Shown here piece by piece: positions 1 through 9,716 of a stretch of 64,000 bases of DNA. Every line of letters begins with the position of its first letter. The first letter of the stretch is position 1. Position numbers and translations under genes: made by a program. This DNA comes from Synechocystis sp. LKSZ1 (GTDB taxonomy: Bacteria > Cyanobacteriota > Cyanobacteriia > Cyanobacteriales > Microcystaceae): assembly GCF_040436315.1 (NCBI RefSeq), contig NZ_AP031572.1, positions 2,418,001 to 2,482,000 of the forward strand, read 5' to 3'. The notes under the pieces were generated by a model. The model saw nothing but the letters and a program-made list of their open reading frames with translations, had not been told where the DNA came from and did not search any database.

Positions 1-1020
1 CTCTTGCCATAGCCATTGTCGCAACTGGCCCTGTTGAATCAGTTGCTGAATCTGACTAATCAATCGGATGATGATCACTTCAGTCATTTCTTCGGCAATA
101 ATGGCCACGAATCCCTGCACCGCTTGACCGCGAATTTGGGCTAAGTTAATCAGTCTGGCCTGATCTAGTCGAATCAGTAAAGGAATAATCCGTAACCAGC
201 GGAATACGGGTAATAGCAAGAAAACATCGTACCAACGCCACAGCATGGCATCCCACCAGCTCACCCCTCGATAGCGTTGACTGATCAGACGAGTCCGCAC
301 CAGAAAATCGACTAGGAAAATGACGAAAAAAGGAAAATCTAGGAGGGGAAAATTATCCACAGGTTGGCCATTTTCACCAATAGCCCGAAAGTAATTACTG
401 GCGATTAACGGACGAATTTGTTCATCAAAAAACTTCAATTCCTGGCGAGACCCCTTTTCCAGCAAATAGGCCTTGCTCCAAAACCGCTCAAAGGCCTGCG
501 TTGCAGAAGCATCCTTGGTGCCGAAAACATGGAGACGCATCTTATTCTTAATCCGTTCTAGGGTTCCCGTTTTATTCGCAACCTGGAAGGGATTTTCAGC
601 AATCATTTGTTGGCTTTGCTCCCGGAGTTGGGCCAGGATGGTGTCGATCTCCGTCTGGGGCCGGGCCGGATTTCCCTCTAGGGCCCGTTGGTCAATTTCA
701 GCGGTGAGCTGATCCACTAAGGCCAAATAGGCTTCGGTACTGCGGTAGGGTTCAATGCCTTTGACCCAGTCGTAGGCGGGGGCCACGGAAATGGGCAGGA
801 TGCGGAGAGGTGGATTGGGGATCTCCTTTTCCCAAGGGCCAATTTTGAAGGTAATTTGGACGCGGCCCTGGAGCCAAAAATCCCGCAGAGGAATGTAGCT
901 TAGGTCAAATAAAACTAACAAATAGTTGACCAACACCAGCAGGGCCAGGCCCCGTTCAAACCAGAGGGGAACGGCAAGGCGCGTGGGCTGACGAGGAGAG
1001 ACAGAGGGCTTATTGACCAT
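1..1020 (-). CDS. conserved cyanobacterial membrane protein (3' part outside window)
   Basis: The open frame runs from an ATG at 1018-1020 to the window edge without a stop, so at least 340 residues are present and the C-terminus is missing. A hydrophobic helix lies near residues 20-42. A long soluble stretch (about 45-220) follows, rich in Glu, Gln and Arg and probably extracytoplasmic. A second membrane block then begins around residue 230. Its middle part (WRWYDVFLLLPVFRWLRIIP, then further spaced arginines) resembles a voltage-sensor-like S4 arrangement, but no pore motif is visible. I do not recognise a named family. A cyanobacterial ion-channel-like protein is a guess only. It is divergent from comB, separated by about 160 bp. 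Confidence 0.75.
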   Translation of the reverse strand, partial: MVNKPSVSPRQPTRLAVPLWFERGLALLVLVNYLLVLFDLSYIPLRDFWLQGRVQITFKIGPWEKEIPNPPLRILPISVAPAYDWVKGIEPYRSTEAYLALVDQLTAEIDQRALEGNPARPQTEIDTILAQLREQSQQMIAENPFQVANKTGTLERIKNKMRLHVFGTKDASATQAFERFWSKAYLLEKGSRQELKFFDEQIRPLIASNYFRAIGENGQPVDNFPLLDFPFFVIFLVDFLVRTRLISQRYRGVSWWDAMLWRWYDVFLLLPVFRWLRIIPLLIRLDQARLINLAQIRGQAVQGFVAIIAEEMTEVIIIRLISQIQQLIQQGQLRQWLWQE

Positions 1021-1182
1021 GGGCTGGAAGCGGTCCGACGGATCCTAGATATCTGGCTACGTCACCATTTTAGGCGGGTTACGGAGGGAATTTTTCTAGG
1101 ACAAACCAGGAACTCGCTAACGGAAAATATTGACTTTGCGCAAAAGCCAATGCCCGATAAGATAGAGTAACTCTTTTTGCAA

Positions 1183-1920
1183 ATGCCTTCAGTACCCGTG
1201 GAAGTTTTCGTTTACCATACGCCGGAATTAACCCCAGCCGATACTTTACCCGACTGTGCGGTTGTGATTGACGTTCTACGGGCCACCAGCACCATTGCCA
1301 CTGCCCTCAAGGTGGGAACCTGCGCCGTACAAACGTTTAGCTCCTTAACCGACCTCGTTAATGCGAGTCAGCAATGGCCAGCCTCCCAACGCTTGCTAGC
1401 GGGAGAACGGGGCGGGGCCAAAGTGGAAGGCTACGACTTGGGTAATTCTCCCCTGGATTGCACACCGGAATTAATGGCGGGGAAAAGGCTTTTCTTAAGT
1501 ACAACCAATGGCACCAGGGCCCTGCAACGGGTAACAGAGGCTAAAACCGTCCTGGCCGGTGCGCTAATTAACCGTCAAGCCATTGTTAACTATCTCCTCG
1601 ATCACCAACCCCAAACCCTGTGGCTCTTAGGTTCCGGCTGGGAGGGGGGCTACTCCCTCGAAGATACGGTTTGTGCAGGGGCCATTGCCAGCCTATTAAC
1701 CCAGACCGCTAGCTATCAAGTGGGTAATGATGAGGTGATTGCCGCCATTGCCCTGTACCAGCAGTGGCAAGACCGTCTGGGGGAACTTCTGCAACAGGCC
1801 AGCCATGGCCAACGCCTGCTCCGCCTCGGTTGTAACCAAGACCTCCACTACTGTGCCAGCCTGGATATCTTGGATATTGTCCCGATGCAGATGGGCCCTG
1901 GCTTGATGATGACGTTTTAG
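1183..1920 (+). CDS. comB: 2-phosphosulfolactate phosphatase family protein (ComB-like)
   Basis: This 245-residue protein has the ComB fold signatures: [14 protein letters not shown] near residue 30, [19 protein letters not shown] in the middle, STTNGTRAL, and a C-terminal [15 protein letters not shown]. The family hydrolyses 2-phosphosulfolactate in methanogen coenzyme M synthesis. Cyanobacteria do not make coenzyme M, so the true substrate here is unknown. I chose the ATG at 1183; a TTG two codons upstream is also in frame but adds nothing conserved. It is monocistronic by layout, since the neighbour on each side is on the opposite strand. Confidence 0.88.
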   Translation: MPSVPVEVFVYHTPELTPADTLPDCAVVIDVLRATSTIATALKVGTCAVQTFSSLTDLVNASQQWPASQRLLAGERGGAKVEGYDLGNSPLDCTPELMAGKRLFLSTTNGTRALQRVTEAKTVLAGALINRQAIVNYLLDHQPQTLWLLGSGWEGGYSLEDTVCAGAIASLLTQTASYQVGNDEVIAAIALYQQWQDRLGELLQQASHGQRLLRLGCNQDLHYCASLDILDIVPMQMGPGLMMTF

Positions 1921-2006
1921 AAGCGGTTTTGAAGGTTTTATTTTGCGCCTAAATCCCTTCACCAGGGAGATGTCCTCGTTGCTCAGGGGAGTGTAACGGC
2001 AGACAT

Positions 2007-3365
2007 TTAGACCTTGGTGGCCCGGTTGGCACTGGCCTCCACCGCCCTGACCTTTTTGCCTCGCCAAAACAGCCGCAGGGGAGATCCTTGAAAACCGAGT
2101 TGCTTACGGAATTGGCCCTCAATGTAGCGACGATAGTTGTCGTTGAAGCGCTGGGGGTCGTTGACAAACAAAGCAATGGTGGGAGGCTGAGTGGAGACCT
2201 GGGTGCCGTAGTAGATTTTGCCCTGTTTACCCTGGCGCGTCGTCGGGGGAGAATGCCAACCCACGGCCTCTTCTAGGACTTCGTTGATCACGGCGGTACT
2301 GACTCGCCGACGGTGACTTTCCGCCGCCACATCCACCGCATCCAGGATTTTTTGCACCCGCTGGCCGGTCTGGGCACTAATAAAAATCATTTCGGCCCAT
2401 TCCATGAAATAGAGACGGGAAAGGAGGTCTTTTTGATAGTCGTAGATGGTGTAGTTATCCTTCTCTACCGCATCCCATTTATTAATCACTAAAATGACGG
2501 CCCGGCCCTCTTCAATAATTCGTCCCGCCAGTTTCAAGTCTTGCTCTGTGACCCCGTCTAGGACATCTAGTACAAACAGCACCACATCGGAACGACGAAT
2601 GGCCTTGAAGGAACGATTAATACTAAAAAACTCGGCTCCGTAGTCCACATTTTTTTTGCGGCGAATCCCAGCCGTGTCGATCAAGCGGTAGCGTTGGCCG
2701 TTTCGTTCCACCACAGTATCAATGGCATCCCGCGTCGTCCCGGCAATGGGACTGACAATGGCCCGCTTTTCCCCCGTCAGGGCATTGAGCAGGCTGGATT
2801 TCCCCACATTCGGCCGACCGATAATCGCCACCTTAATTTCATCCGGTTCGGCATCGGGGTCAATGATCGGCAGATGGTGCAAGAGGGCATCCAGCAATTC
2901 TCCGGTGCCACTGCCATGGATGGCAGAGATGGGAAAGGGTTCTCCCAGGCCGAGTTCCCAAAACTGGGCCGCTTGGATTAGGCCCTGGTCAGGGGATTCA
3001 CACTTATTCACGGCCAAAATCACAGGCACCGATTGATGGCGCAACCACTGGGCAATTTCCTCATCACTAGGGGTCGGGCCACTCTGGCCATCTACCACCA
3101 AAATGGCTACGCGGGCCTCCGCCAGGGCCAGGCTGGCCTGTTCACGGATTTGAGGCAGAAATTCACTATCATCATCAAATACTAGGCCCCCGGTATCCAC
3201 TACTTGGAACTCCCGGTCTAACCAAAAGGCGGGACGGTAGGTACGGTCTCGGGTAATCCCCGGCTGGTCGTGAACAATGGCCTGCTGATTACCGGCCAAG
3301 CGGTTGACCAGGGTCGATTTGCCCACATTAGGCCGGCCAATAACAGCAACAATCGGGAGAGGCAT
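2007..3365 (-). CDS. der: ribosome-assembly GTPase Der (EngA), two tandem G domains
   Basis: This 452-residue protein is the size typical of Der. The first G domain begins at residue 8 with P-loop GRPNVGKS, followed by DTGG and NKCE. The second begins near residue 180 with [12 protein letters not shown], then DTAGIRRK and NKWD. A basic KH-like domain ends the protein (about 355-452). Der acts in maturation of the 50S ribosomal subunit in the cytoplasm. The start ATG at 3363-3365 sits directly before the conserved first beta strand. The DUF177 gene upstream is co-oriented but separated by about 90 bp. Confidence 0.97.
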   Translation of the reverse strand: MPLPIVAVIGRPNVGKSTLVNRLAGNQQAIVHDQPGITRDRTYRPAFWLDREFQVVDTGGLVFDDDSEFLPQIREQASLALAEARVAILVVDGQSGPTPSDEEIAQWLRHQSVPVILAVNKCESPDQGLIQAAQFWELGLGEPFPISAIHGSGTGELLDALLHHLPIIDPDAEPDEIKVAIIGRPNVGKSSLLNALTGEKRAIVSPIAGTTRDAIDTVVERNGQRYRLIDTAGIRRKKNVDYGAEFFSINRSFKAIRRSDVVLFVLDVLDGVTEQDLKLAGRIIEEGRAVILVINKWDAVEKDNYTIYDYQKDLLSRLYFMEWAEMIFISAQTGQRVQKILDAVDVAAESHRRRVSTAVINEVLEEAVGWHSPPTTRQGKQGKIYYGTQVSTQPPTIALFVNDPQRFNDNYRRYIEGQFRKQLGFQGSPLRLFWRGKKVRAVEASANRATKV

Positions 3366-3454
3366 AGGGAAATAGTCGTGGAGGTGAGGATTTTTCCGAA
3401 ACTCCAGTCTAGCAGGAAACGCTAGGGGCCTCTTTTCCCCCTTGACAATGGACG

Positions 3455-3955
3455 CTAGTTCTGGGAAGACAATTGTTGTTTGAGGATTTCTAGGGCCGAC
3501 CAGCGCTGATCACGCAGGGCCTCGCCCGGGGGAGGAACAGGGGCCTGACAGGCCTTGCCACAGAGGCGTCGTAGGGGATGGGCCAGCATTAATTGTTCGT
3601 AGAGCCACTTCTCGGCATCAAAGTGGCCATCGGGGGGGAGTGTCTCCGACAGGTCTTCCCAGGCCAATTCCCGTTCTGCGCCGGGCACTTCCTCTCCTTG
3701 GGTTTTATCCAACCAGATCAATTCAGACGTTTCGACCACTAGACGGTGGTTATAGTTCTGGATACAGCGGTCACAGAGCAAGGTCACAATTGTTTCAGCT
3801 TTCAGGGTCACTTCCAAAAAGGTTCCTCCATGGCGCACCGTCAATTCTCCCCGCACAGGGGTCAAGGTTTCCAATTCCGGCACCATCTGATCCAGGTAGA
3901 GGGTCTGCCGGGTCTGGGGCATCTTCAGTAAATGGGGAATGTAGATCGGTTGCAT
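3455..3955 (-). CDS. DUF177 (YceD-like) metal-binding protein
   Basis: This 166-residue protein carries the DUF177 arrangement: an N-terminal beta-rich half, a CDRC pair near residue 78 and a second Cys pair in RLCGKACQ near residue 140. The four cysteines are a plausible zinc site. In many bacteria the family is encoded next to rpmF and is implicated in rRNA or ribosome biogenesis; here the neighbour is der, another ribosome-assembly gene. An in-frame ATG 13 codons upstream exists, but [10 protein letters not shown] is the conserved-looking beginning, so I start at 3955. The biochemical function is not established. Confidence 0.82.
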   Translation of the reverse strand: MQPIYIPHLLKMPQTRQTLYLDQMVPELETLTPVRGELTVRHGGTFLEVTLKAETIVTLLCDRCIQNYNHRLVVETSELIWLDKTQGEEVPGAERELAWEDLSETLPPDGHFDAEKWLYEQLMLAHPLRRLCGKACQAPVPPPGEALRDQRWSALEILKQQLSSQN

Positions 3956-4066
3956 GGGTGACACCGTCAAAGAAATAAATAAAACCATGGGCAAGGTGGT
4001 TGCCGAGGGCTGATTGGCCGCCTCCCCACGAAGAGCATCGAAGCGGCCAGCTCCACACCCCCGACC

Positions 4067-4408
4067 CTAAGGATTCGTTTCTGAGGAGGATGGGGCTGGA
4101 GGAGCAGCATTTCTTTCACGCTCGACTTCTGCCTGGAGGGCCTCCCGTTCCGCTGGTGTCATATTGTCCCAACGCTTTTGGATCATGGCCTCCTCATAGT
4201 CCTTGATTTGCTGATGGTAGGTCATGTCGTGGGTAAATACCCGAAAAATATAGGACAACAACCAAAGCACCAGGCCCCCGACCAGAACCGCCTGAGTCCA
4301 AATCCCGGCTTTTTGGCTATCTACCCCAAGACCTAACAAAATGGCGTACACCAGTCCCCCGGAGAGGAAAAAGCCTAGCCCAATACCGAGGGCATCAATC
4401 CGTCGCAT
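4067..4408 (-). CDS. DUF3007 family two-helix membrane protein
   Basis: This 113-residue protein starts MRRIDALGIGLGFFLSGGLV and has two transmembrane helices (about 8-28 and 36-57). A charged C-terminal region follows, carrying YHQQIKDYEEAMIQKR and a Pro/Ser tail. This is the pattern of the DUF3007 family of cyanobacteria and plastids. It lies 38 bp downstream of ndhL on the same strand, an arrangement I recall from other cyanobacteria, which suggests a role around thylakoid complexes. No catalytic motif is visible and the function is unknown. Confidence 0.8.
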   Translation of the reverse strand: MRRIDALGIGLGFFLSGGLVYAILLGLGVDSQKAGIWTQAVLVGGLVLWLLSYIFRVFTHDMTYHQQIKDYEEAMIQKRWDNMTPAEREALQAEVERERNAAPPAPSSSETNP

Positions 4409-4446
4409 CGTCGTTTTAGCCTATGAAGAAATGAGTATCAGCGTCC

Positions 4447-4689
4447 CTAAACCGCCCGGCGTTGAGGACGAAAATTCAAAATCGGGCTTAGCAGGAGCAT
4501 CCCCGGAAAAGAGAAAAAGACCAGGAAGTACATGATCACTCGTTCCACGGAGCTAGCTACATACCAGCGACTATTGAGGTAGAAATAGACCACGGCTGGC
4601 AAAACCAGCAGATACACGCCACTGAGGACAAGGTAAAGTAGGGCCAGGAGGCCCGTATCTGAAATGATTAGGGGCAACAGAGCATTCAT
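4447..4689 (-). CDS. ndhL: NAD(P)H-quinone oxidoreductase subunit L
   Basis: This 80-residue protein has two hydrophobic helices and the conserved segment [15 protein letters not shown] followed by [18 protein letters not shown]. It matches NdhL (first named IctA from its inorganic carbon transport phenotype). NdhL is an oxygenic-photosynthesis-specific subunit of the thylakoid NDH-1 complex, needed for cyclic electron flow and CO2 uptake. Length agrees with the family. It is the first gene of a probable two-gene unit with the DUF3007 gene. Confidence 0.93.
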   Translation of the reverse strand: MNALLPLIISDTGLLALLYLVLSGVYLLVLPAVVYFYLNSRWYVASSVERVIMYFLVFFSFPGMLLLSPILNFRPQRRAV

Positions 4690-5011
4690 ATTGGAGAGGT
4701 TGACAATCGGTCTGCTCTAAACTGTAGCTTATTTCGCCTAGAACTTCGATCGCGGTTGCCAATAAAGTGAGGACAACTCAGTTCCCCTCGGCCAGCATGG
4801 AGAAAGGAATGAGAGCAAGGATAGAAGGGTTTCCTGCTGTTTTGAAATGACGGTAGGTGTCTGTGTGCTTGACAAAACGTTGATTGAGCCAAGAAAATAA
4901 TAGATTGTGTGTCTAATGCCCGGCTCGGATCAGGTTCAGGCATCATCATCCAAATCCACTGTTTTTGGGCAGTTGGATACCTGTACGGCAAATTACTAAA
5001 TAAAATCCACC
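4690..5011 (+). promoter_or_regulatory. divergent ndhL/rplU intergenic region with a possible rplU promoter
   Basis: No convincing gene is seen in these 322 bp. A perfect -35-like TTGACA lies at 4869-4874, followed by an AT-rich stretch at 4894-4903 containing TAATAG. The spacing to that element is long (about 23 bp), so the call is weak. The remaining 100 nt before rplU could form a leader, as ribosomal protein operons often have one, but I could not identify a defined structure. Confidence 0.3.
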
Positions 5012-5398
5012 ATGAGTTACGCCATTATTGAAGCTGGGGGCACCCAGTTACGGGTAGAACCCGGTCGCTTCTACGACATCAATCGTCTAGCAGGAGAACC
5101 TGAAGACGCCTACGTGATTGATAAAGTACTGCTCATTAACAACAATAACGACATTAGTGTTGGCCAGCCCTTTGTGGCCGGGGCCACCGTTGAAGGCGAA
5201 ATCCTTTCCCACCGTCGGGGTCGCAAAATTATTGTTTACAAAATGCGCCCGAAGAAGAAAACTCGCAAAAAACGGGGCCACCGTCAGGAACTTACTCGTT
5301 TGTTGATCAAGTCCATCAGTATTAATGGTCAAGCGATTGCAGCAGTCAGTGACGAAGATTTGAAGAAACCCGTGCTGGGGGCTTCGGAAGAAGACTAG
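5012..5398 (+). CDS. rplU: 50S ribosomal protein L21
   Basis: This 128-residue protein begins MSYAIIEAGGTQLRVEPGRF and contains the basic L21 signature around KMRPKKKTRKKRGHRQ, which contacts 23S rRNA. It has the acidic C-terminal extension (SDEDLKKPVLGASEED) often seen in cyanobacterial and plastid L21. It is co-oriented with rpmA 45 bp downstream, the universal rplU-rpmA pair. Confidence 0.98.
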   Translation: MSYAIIEAGGTQLRVEPGRFYDINRLAGEPEDAYVIDKVLLINNNNDISVGQPFVAGATVEGEILSHRRGRKIIVYKMRPKKKTRKKRGHRQELTRLLIKSISINGQAIAAVSDEDLKKPVLGASEED

Positions 5399-5443
5399 AT
5401 TACTCTCTATAATTTGGAATACAACTAGGAGTTAGCAAAGACC

Positions 5444-5710
5444 ATGGCTCATAAGAAAGGAACTGGCAGTACCCGTAACGGACGGGACTCAAATTCTAAG
5501 CGTCTCGGTGTCAAACGCTACGGTGGACAGGCGGTCACTGCAGGCAGTATCCTGATTCGTCAGCGGGGCACCCAGGTTCACCCCGGCGAAAATGTCGGTC
5601 GCGGTAGTGATGATACCCTCTTTGCCTTGATTGATGGCGTTGTGAAATTTGAATACAAAACCCGCAGTCGTCGCAAAGTTAGCGTCTATCCGGTAGCCAC
5701 CGAGGCCTAA
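5444..5710 (+). CDS. rpmA: 50S ribosomal protein L27
   Basis: This 88-residue protein starts [20 protein letters not shown] and continues with the conserved [16 protein letters not shown] and HPGENVGRG. Its basic N-terminus reaches the peptidyl-transferase centre of the ribosome. The sequence GGAGTTAGCAAAGACC before the ATG gives a reasonable ribosome binding site. It is the second gene of the rplU-rpmA operon, which ends at the terminator at 5748. Confidence 0.98.
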   Translation: MAHKKGTGSTRNGRDSNSKRLGVKRYGGQAVTAGSILIRQRGTQVHPGENVGRGSDDTLFALIDGVVKFEYKTRSRRKVSVYPVATEA

Positions 5711-5747
5711 GTTCTTAGGCTAAAAACCTTGATAAGGATAGGAATGG

Positions 5748-5774
5748 GGTAGGTCTTTGACCTACCTTTTTTTT
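5748..5774 (+). terminator. intrinsic terminator of rplU-rpmA
   Basis: A perfect 8-bp stem, GGTAGGTC pairing with GACCTACC around a TTT loop, is followed at once by eight T residues. It lies 37 bp after the rpmA stop and before thrS. Confidence 0.93.
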
Positions 5775-5847
5775 GATCGGGGAGTGGCCCAGCGGAAGAC
5801 TATGATAAAAAAGAAGTTTCAGATTGATGTTGCATATCTAGACTGTG

Positions 5848-7662
5848 ATGGTAAACCAAGCCCCGTCCGCTCCTGAGCCAATCCAACTACTCCGTACCAG
5901 TGAATCGGAACAACTCAAAAAAATTCGTCATACCACCTCCCATGTGATGGCGATGGCTGTGCAGAAGCTCTTTCCCCAGGCGCAGGTTACCATTGGTCCC
6001 TGGACAGAAAATGGCTTCTACTACGACTTTGATATTGATCAGCCCTTTACCGAGCAGGATTTGAAGGCGATTAAAAAGGAAATGATCAAGATCATTAATC
6101 GGAAACTGCCTGTCCTGCGCGAAGAAGTCTCCCGAGAAGAGGCCCAGCGGCGTATTGAGGCCATCCAAGAACCCTACAAGCTAGAGATTTTAGCCAGTAT
6201 CCACGAACCCATTACCATCTATCATCTGGGCGACCAATGGTGGGATTTGTGCGCTGGCCCCCACCTGGAGAATACGGTCGAGTTAAATCCTAAGGCCATT
6301 GCCCTGGAAAGCGTGGCTGGGGCCTACTGGCGGGGCGATGCCAATAATGCCCAATTGCAACGCATCTATGGAACGGCCTGGGAAACCCCCGAACAACTAG
6401 CCGAATACCAACGCCGTAAGGAAGAGGCCCTGAAGCGGGACCACCGCAAATTGGGTAAAGAACTGGGCTTGTTTATGTTTGCCGATGCCGTCGGGCCAGG
6501 CCTACCCCTCTGGACGCCTAAAGGAACGATTATTCGCTCTCTGCTGGAGGATTTTCTCAAACAGGAACAGATTAAACGGGGGTATCAGCCGGTCGTGACC
6601 CCCCACATTGCCCGAGTGGATCTTTTTAAAACCTCGGGCCATTGGCAGAACTACAAGGAGGATATGTTCCCGTTGATGGCGGAGGATGCGGCCAGTGCGG
6701 CCCAGGAACAGGGTTTTGTACTCAAACCGATGAATTGCCCCTTCCATATCCAAATCTATAAACATGAACTGCGCTCCTACCGGGATTTACCCTTGCGCTT
6801 GGCAGAATTTGGCACCGTCTATCGTTTTGAACAATCGGGGGAACTAGGGGGCCTGACCCGAGTCCGGGGGTTTACCCAGGATGACTCCCACCTATTTGTT
6901 ACCCCGGATCAATTGGAAGCGGAATTCCTCAGTGTCGTAGATCTGATTTTGTCGGTGTTTCAGAGCCTCCAACTCAAGAACTTCCGGGCTCGTCTCAGTA
7001 CCCGTGACCCGGCTTCTAATAAGTATATTGGCGCTGATGAGGCCTGGCAAAAAGCAGAAAATGCCATTCGTCAGGCCCTCGACCACAAGGGCATGGCCTA
7101 TTTTGAGGCCCCAGGGGAAGCGGCGTTCTACGGGCCAAAACTCGATTTCATTTTTCGGGATGCCTTGGAACGGGAATGGCAGTTGGGAACGGTTCAAGTG
7201 GACTACAATCTCCCCGAACGCTTTAACCTGGAGTACATTGCCCAGGATGGCTCCCGTCAACGACCCGTGATGATTCACCGGGCCCCCTTTGGTTCCCTAG
7301 AGCGACTCATTGGCATTTTGATCGAAGAGTACGCCGGAGATTTTCCTCTCTGGTTAGCCCCGGTGCAGATTCGTCTCTTACCCGTCAGTGATGAGCAACG
7401 GCCCTTTGCCCAGGCCGTAGAAAAGCAAATGCGGCTTGTAGGAATTCGAGCCGAAGTGGATAGCAGTGGCGAACGCTTGGGCAAGATGATCCGCAACGCG
7501 GAGGTTCAAAAAATTCCAGTCATGGCCGTGGTGGGGGCCAAGGAGGTCGAGGCCCATAGCCTCAATGTCCGGACGCGAGCCGCTGGAGAATTAGGGGCCC
7601 TGCCGATAGAGGATGTCATCACTAAAATCCAGGCCGCGATTGATCAGCATCAATCCTTCTAG
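5848..7662 (+). CDS. thrS: threonyl-tRNA synthetase lacking the TGS domain
   Basis: This 604-residue class II synthetase charges tRNA-Thr. The protein opens with the editing (N2) domain, showing HTTSHV near residue 30 and the Cys/His site in DLCAGPH. The catalytic core follows with the motif 2 region FGTVYRFEQSGEL, GFTQDDSHLF and motif 3 PFGSLERLIG. The C-terminal anticodon-binding domain occupies about 505-604. The usual N-terminal TGS domain of roughly 60 residues is absent; the editing domain starts almost at once. A GTG one codon upstream is also in frame, but the ATG at 5848 is preferred. It has its own transcription unit after the rpmA terminator. Confidence 0.96.
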   Translation: MVNQAPSAPEPIQLLRTSESEQLKKIRHTTSHVMAMAVQKLFPQAQVTIGPWTENGFYYDFDIDQPFTEQDLKAIKKEMIKIINRKLPVLREEVSREEAQRRIEAIQEPYKLEILASIHEPITIYHLGDQWWDLCAGPHLENTVELNPKAIALESVAGAYWRGDANNAQLQRIYGTAWETPEQLAEYQRRKEEALKRDHRKLGKELGLFMFADAVGPGLPLWTPKGTIIRSLLEDFLKQEQIKRGYQPVVTPHIARVDLFKTSGHWQNYKEDMFPLMAEDAASAAQEQGFVLKPMNCPFHIQIYKHELRSYRDLPLRLAEFGTVYRFEQSGELGGLTRVRGFTQDDSHLFVTPDQLEAEFLSVVDLILSVFQSLQLKNFRARLSTRDPASNKYIGADEAWQKAENAIRQALDHKGMAYFEAPGEAAFYGPKLDFIFRDALEREWQLGTVQVDYNLPERFNLEYIAQDGSRQRPVMIHRAPFGSLERLIGILIEEYAGDFPLWLAPVQIRLLPVSDEQRPFAQAVEKQMRLVGIRAEVDSSGERLGKMIRNAEVQKIPVMAVVGAKEVEAHSLNVRTRAAGELGALPIEDVITKIQAAIDQHQSF

Positions 7663-7668
7663 GCTTGT

Positions 7669-8457
7669 CTAGGGAGTGGTTTTGCGCTTGATGGGCTTCG
7701 GTAAGGGCCGTCGCGGTTTTGGCTTCGGTAGCTCAGCGGTCGAATGTAGAGGACGGGGGGGCAGACTGTCCCCTTGGCCAAGGGGGCGTCGGGAGCGCTG
7801 AGGGGGGAAGGAGCGTGGCGTTGTGGGTCGTCGTTCGGAGCGGGGACGGATAATGAATCCGAGATCTTGAGCAGACTTCAGCACAAAGGTCTGGCCTTGG
7901 AGTTGGGCCTCCATCGACCAGAAACGGCCGACGGGCCGAGCCGAGAGGGTTCCTCGGATACGCACTTTAAAGAAAGAAGCCTTTTCACCGCTAGCTTTGG
8001 GGGATTGCCGGACTTTAACCACAATCAGTTGTTCTGCCGGGGCGACAAAAACCACCTCACCCCGGATGGAAAAATAACCCTTTTGTTGTTCTGCGGGTAA
8101 AGGAGGGGAAGAGGATGATAACGACAGTGGTATCTTAGAAACGCCGGGCCCTAGGGTCTGGGGATCCCAAATACCGGCCAGTTGGAGGTGGAGGTGATTG
8201 TCTTCGTCCCGAGCCCGAGGATAGACAATCCAGAGATGAGGTTGAGATAAGTTGAGGTGTTTTTTAAACAGGCTCAGCATTTTCCCCAACATGACTGCTT
8301 CAATAATGGCTCCGTCCTCTGTGGCTAAGACTCCCCGTGTTGGATACTCTTCACTGGGATAGTACTGTCCATACACCAATCCAATGGCCCGAAATTGTCG
8401 CGGATGACTCGGGGGGGGAATCGGATGTTGACGCTCGGGAAGGAAAAAGTCGGTCAT
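7669..8457 (-). CDS. conserved hypothetical protein with basic proline-rich tail
   Basis: The 262-residue protein has a central beta-rich domain. It begins around residue 22 with FRAIGLVYGQYYPSEEY and includes ATEDGAIIEAVMLGKML and PHLWIVYPRARDEDN. A second segment, YFSIRGEVVFVAPAEQLIVV, resembles an OB-like strand pattern. Residues 205-262 are rich in Arg, Pro and Ser and look disordered and nucleic-acid-friendly. I know similar proteins only as cyanobacterial hypotheticals. It is convergent with thrS, with only 6 bp between the two stop codons. Confidence 0.75.
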   Translation of the reverse strand: MTDFFLPERQHPIPPPSHPRQFRAIGLVYGQYYPSEEYPTRGVLATEDGAIIEAVMLGKMLSLFKKHLNLSQPHLWIVYPRARDEDNHLHLQLAGIWDPQTLGPGVSKIPLSLSSSSPPLPAEQQKGYFSIRGEVVFVAPAEQLIVVKVRQSPKASGEKASFFKVRIRGTLSARPVGRFWSMEAQLQGQTFVLKSAQDLGFIIRPRSERRPTTPRSFPPQRSRRPLGQGDSLPPRPLHSTAELPKPKPRRPLPKPIKRKTTP

Positions 8458-8571
8458 GACAGCAAAGAAAGGACAACATAAGGAAGCAACTAGGCCTATT
8501 CTAGGGGAGAAGCCAGGGCCGACAGAAGTTGGCTATGCTGGAAGCTAATGACTTGGAACGGAGAACTAATA

Positions 8572-9399
8572 ATGAAGGTGTCGCAACCCAAACGGAGTCG
8601 TTGGCTTTATCTTGGCTTGGGCTTAATGTTAACCGCTCTCATTTTATTTTCTATCTTGCCGTTGGCCACCAGTATCTGGCAACAGAGCCAAACTAATTCT
8701 AGTACGGGAGTGACCTCGGAAGCGGTCAAACGCTTAGAAAATCAGGCCCTGGGTTATCAAATGATCCTAGAGCGAGAACCCGGTAATCTTAACGCTCTCC
8801 AAGGCCTGCTAGAAACTCGCCTCCAACAAGGGGATCTGACCAAAGCCCTAATCCCCCTAGAGCAACTGGCCCAATTACAGCCGGAACAAATACAGTACAG
8901 TATTCTGCTGGCTCAGAGTAAACAGCAATTACAGGATGAAGAGGGGGCCGCCCGTATTTATCGTAATCTCCTAGCCAAACAACCCGACAGCTTACCGGCC
9001 CTCAAGGGTCTCAGCGATCTTTACTTGGCTCAAAACCGTCCTCAAGAGGCCATTGCCACCGTCCAAGCCGCCATTACCCAAAGTATCCAGGCCCAAGGCA
9101 ATCGCTCCGATTTGAAGAACCCGACGAATATCACCTCTTTGCAGTTACTTCTAGGGGAAATTTATCTCCAGCAAGAGCGGCCCCAGGAAGCTATTGCTCT
9201 CTACACGGCCGCCCATCAACTCAATCCCCAGGACTTTCGTCCCGTTTTGGCCCAGGCCATTGTACTCAAGCAACAGAAGCAGGACAGCCAGGCCAAGCCC
9301 TTATTTGATAAAGCCGTGGGCCTAGCGCCGGTAGAATACAAAGAAGCGATTAAGCAAATGGCTGTATCTACGCCGGCCGCCTCTACGCCAAAGCATTAG
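8572..9399 (+). CDS. membrane-anchored TPR repeat protein
   Basis: The 275-residue protein starts MKVSQPKRSRWLYLGLGLML, a basic N-terminus followed by one transmembrane helix (about 11-35). Tandem tetratricopeptide repeats follow: LNALQGLLETRLQQGDLTKA, a repeat around YSILLAQSKQQLQDEEGAAR, ALKGLSDLYLAQNRPQEAIA and LGEIYLQQERPQEAIALY. TPR arrays mediate protein assembly; the partner is unknown. I chose the ATG at 8572 because GGAG stands nine bases before it; an ATG at 8548 lacks such a site. Its 3' end overlaps convergent sipA by 17 bp. Confidence 0.85.
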   Translation: MKVSQPKRSRWLYLGLGLMLTALILFSILPLATSIWQQSQTNSSTGVTSEAVKRLENQALGYQMILEREPGNLNALQGLLETRLQQGDLTKALIPLEQLAQLQPEQIQYSILLAQSKQQLQDEEGAARIYRNLLAKQPDSLPALKGLSDLYLAQNRPQEAIATVQAAITQSIQAQGNRSDLKNPTNITSLQLLLGEIYLQQERPQEAIALYTAAHQLNPQDFRPVLAQAIVLKQQKQDSQAKPLFDKAVGLAPVEYKEAIKQMAVSTPAASTPKH

Positions 9400-9625
9400 G
9401 TTCTGTTGTCAGCACTTCTAGGTATTGGCTCTCTACCAAAAAAACACCCCGCTCGAAGCGAATGCTCCAATAGCCAGCGGGACGGCGCTCCAATACTCGG
9501 CCTTCCTCTCCAATACCCACGAGATCCGGTGGGCGGAGCATAGGCATCGGGTCTGCGGTTTTAAAATAGGTCGGCCGGGCGATTAATCGGACGTTACTGC
9601 CAACACTCAGGGGGATCTCAGACAT
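9383..9625 (-). CDS. sipA: NblS-interacting regulator SipA (DUF3148)
   Basis: This 80-residue SH3-like protein carries VGSNVRLIARPTYFKTADPM, the strongly conserved MPMLRPPDLV, and RRPAGYWSIRFERGVFL. This is the SipA/Ssl3451 pattern. SipA binds the sensor kinase NblS (Hik33) and stimulates its autophosphorylation, acting in high-light and nutrient-stress control. It overlaps the 3' end of the convergent TPR gene by 17 bp, so the two mRNAs could pair. The length equals that of known SipA proteins. Confidence 0.92.
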   Translation of the reverse strand: MSEIPLSVGSNVRLIARPTYFKTADPMPMLRPPDLVGIGEEGRVLERRPAGYWSIRFERGVFLVESQYLEVLTTEPNALA

Positions 9626-9716
9626 AGGATTTTATGATTCTTCCCGTTAGTTTAAGTCTAGATTAGGCACAAATGCCTGGACTTTTGAATACTTCTAAGA
9701 TTTTTCCCGATTGATT

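Noticed and set aside
1130-1163. TTGACT and TAAGAT as a comB promoter
   Set aside because: The spacer is 22 bp, too long for a normal sigma-70 promoter.
4686-4991. 101-codon minus-strand frame upstream of ndhL
   Set aside because: Composition is irregular, it lies in the rplU promoter region and shows no domain or conserved-looking segment.
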